Made by a program: the position numbers and the translations under genes. The notes under the pieces were generated by a model that ran no database searches, was not told the origin of the DNA, and worked only from the letters and a program-made list of their open reading frames with translations. 5,562 nt of DNA from CAZTLI01 sp964614375 (GTDB lineage Bacteria > Chloroflexota > Anaerolineae > Aggregatilineales > Phototrophicaceae). The stretch spans positions 1 to 5,562 of the forward strand of contig CAZTLI010000376.1 of NCBI GenBank assembly GCA_964614375.1, given 5' to 3'. This document shows, piece after piece, positions 5,062 to 5,562 of the stretch. How positions within the stretch are numbered: position 1 is the first letter of the stretch; every line of letters begins with the position of its first letter.

Positions 5062-5562
5062 ATGGGACGCATTATCGGTATTGATCTCGGAACAACCAAT
5101 TCAGTCGTAGCGGTGATGGAGGGGGGCGAACCCACTATTATCCCATCGTCGGAGGGGGGACGCTTAATCCCTTCCGTTGTGGCCGTGAACCCTAAGACAG
5201 GTGACCGTTTAGTCGGCAAAGTGGCGCGCAATCAAGCTGTCGTCAACCCGGAAAATACGGTTTTTTCTGTCAAACGCTTCATAGGCCGCAAATTCAGCGA
5301 CGACGAAGTGCAAAAAACAAAAAGCATTGTCCCCTATGAAGTGAAGGCCGCACCCAATGGCGATGTGCGGGTGGTAATGGGGGGACGTGAATACAGCGCA
5401 CCAGAAATTTCGGCGATGGTGCTGCAAAAAATTAAAGCCGATGCTGAAGCCTATCTTGGTGAACCTGTGGATAAGGCCGTCATCACCGTCCCTGCCTATT
5501 TCAACGATAGTCAACGCCAGGCAACCAAAGATGCCGGACGCATCGCAGGTCTGGATGTGCTG
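5062..5562 (+). CDS. dnaK: Chaperone protein DnaK (Hsp70), N-terminal part, runs off the window
   Basis: DnaK is the cytoplasmic ATP-driven Hsp70 chaperone that binds exposed hydrophobic segments of client proteins, assisted by DnaJ and by GrpE, encoded just upstream. The 167 codons present cover part of the ATPase domain. They include the phosphate-1 loop IGIDLGTTNSVVAVMEGGEP (5-24), IPSVVAV (36-42), NPENTVFSVKRFIGR (62-76) and AVITVPAYFNDSQRQATKDA (139-158). A full DnaK is about 610-640 residues, so roughly a quarter is visible. The frame has no stop before the edge. ATG 5062 is preceded by AGGAG at 5046-5050, 11 bases away, slightly long but the best signal. The region 74-108 includes the insert found in Gram-negative-type DnaK and missing from Bacillus DnaK. 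Three G6 runs (5121, 5154, 5379) occur in the coding sequence. dnaJ would be expected further right. Confidence 0.97.
   Translation, partial: MGRIIGIDLGTTNSVVAVMEGGEPTIIPSSEGGRLIPSVVAVNPKTGDRLVGKVARNQAVVNPENTVFSVKRFIGRKFSDDEVQKTKSIVPYEVKAAPNGDVRVVMGGREYSAPEISAMVLQKIKADAEAYLGEPVDKAVITVPAYFNDSQRQATKDAGRIAGLDVL

Overview
This window is a bacterial chromosomal segment built around the HrcA/GrpE/DnaK heat-shock cluster. All genes run on the + strand. The order is hrcA, an ABC-transporter ATPase, a large FtsX-type permease, grpE, and the start of dnaK, which runs off the right edge. Base composition is mixed (about half G+C by eye). The protein style, together with a hrcA-grpE-dnaK cluster that also carries a MacB/LolD-like exporter, suggests a Chloroflexota (Anaerolineae-like) bacterium. 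That placement is an inference from protein flavour, not a computed phylogeny. The DnaK fragment carries the N-terminal insert that is typical of Gram-negative phyla and absent from Bacillus DnaK.

Layout. Positions 1-99 hold what may be the last codons of an upstream gene and a short leader. hrcA (100-1191) encodes the heat-shock repressor and has no recognisable Shine-Dalgarno sequence. The 107-bp gap after it contains four TGAAC boxes, three of them exactly 11 bp apart (a PhoB/OmpR-type operator pattern), followed by an AT-rich nested inverted repeat with possible -10 elements. The ATPase (1299-2051) and permease (2061-4124) are 9 bp apart, and the permease ribosome-binding site overlaps the ATPase stop codon, so they form one translationally linked exporter unit. 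A perfect 10-bp stem-loop (4129-4157) closes that unit. The 241-bp gap before grpE holds this terminator-like hairpin, a small dyad near a -10-like box, a doubtful minus-strand micro-ORF, and a leader that can fold so that the grpE Shine-Dalgarno is partly paired. grpE (4366-4971, GTG start) and dnaK (from 5062) are separated by 90 bp containing another hairpin.

How the genes work together. HrcA normally represses the chaperone genes by binding CIRCE operators. GrpE is the nucleotide-exchange factor of DnaK. The exporter pair has no obvious biochemical link to heat shock. It looks like an independently controlled module lying between the repressor gene and its usual targets. No CIRCE element is visible anywhere in the window, so how this hrcA controls grpE-dnaK here, if it does, is open.

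Nothing here is a clearly new biological system. The points most worth a second look are non-coding: the 11-bp phased TGAAC array, the foldable grpE leader, and the missing CIRCE. The shortened first half of the permease also deserves attention.
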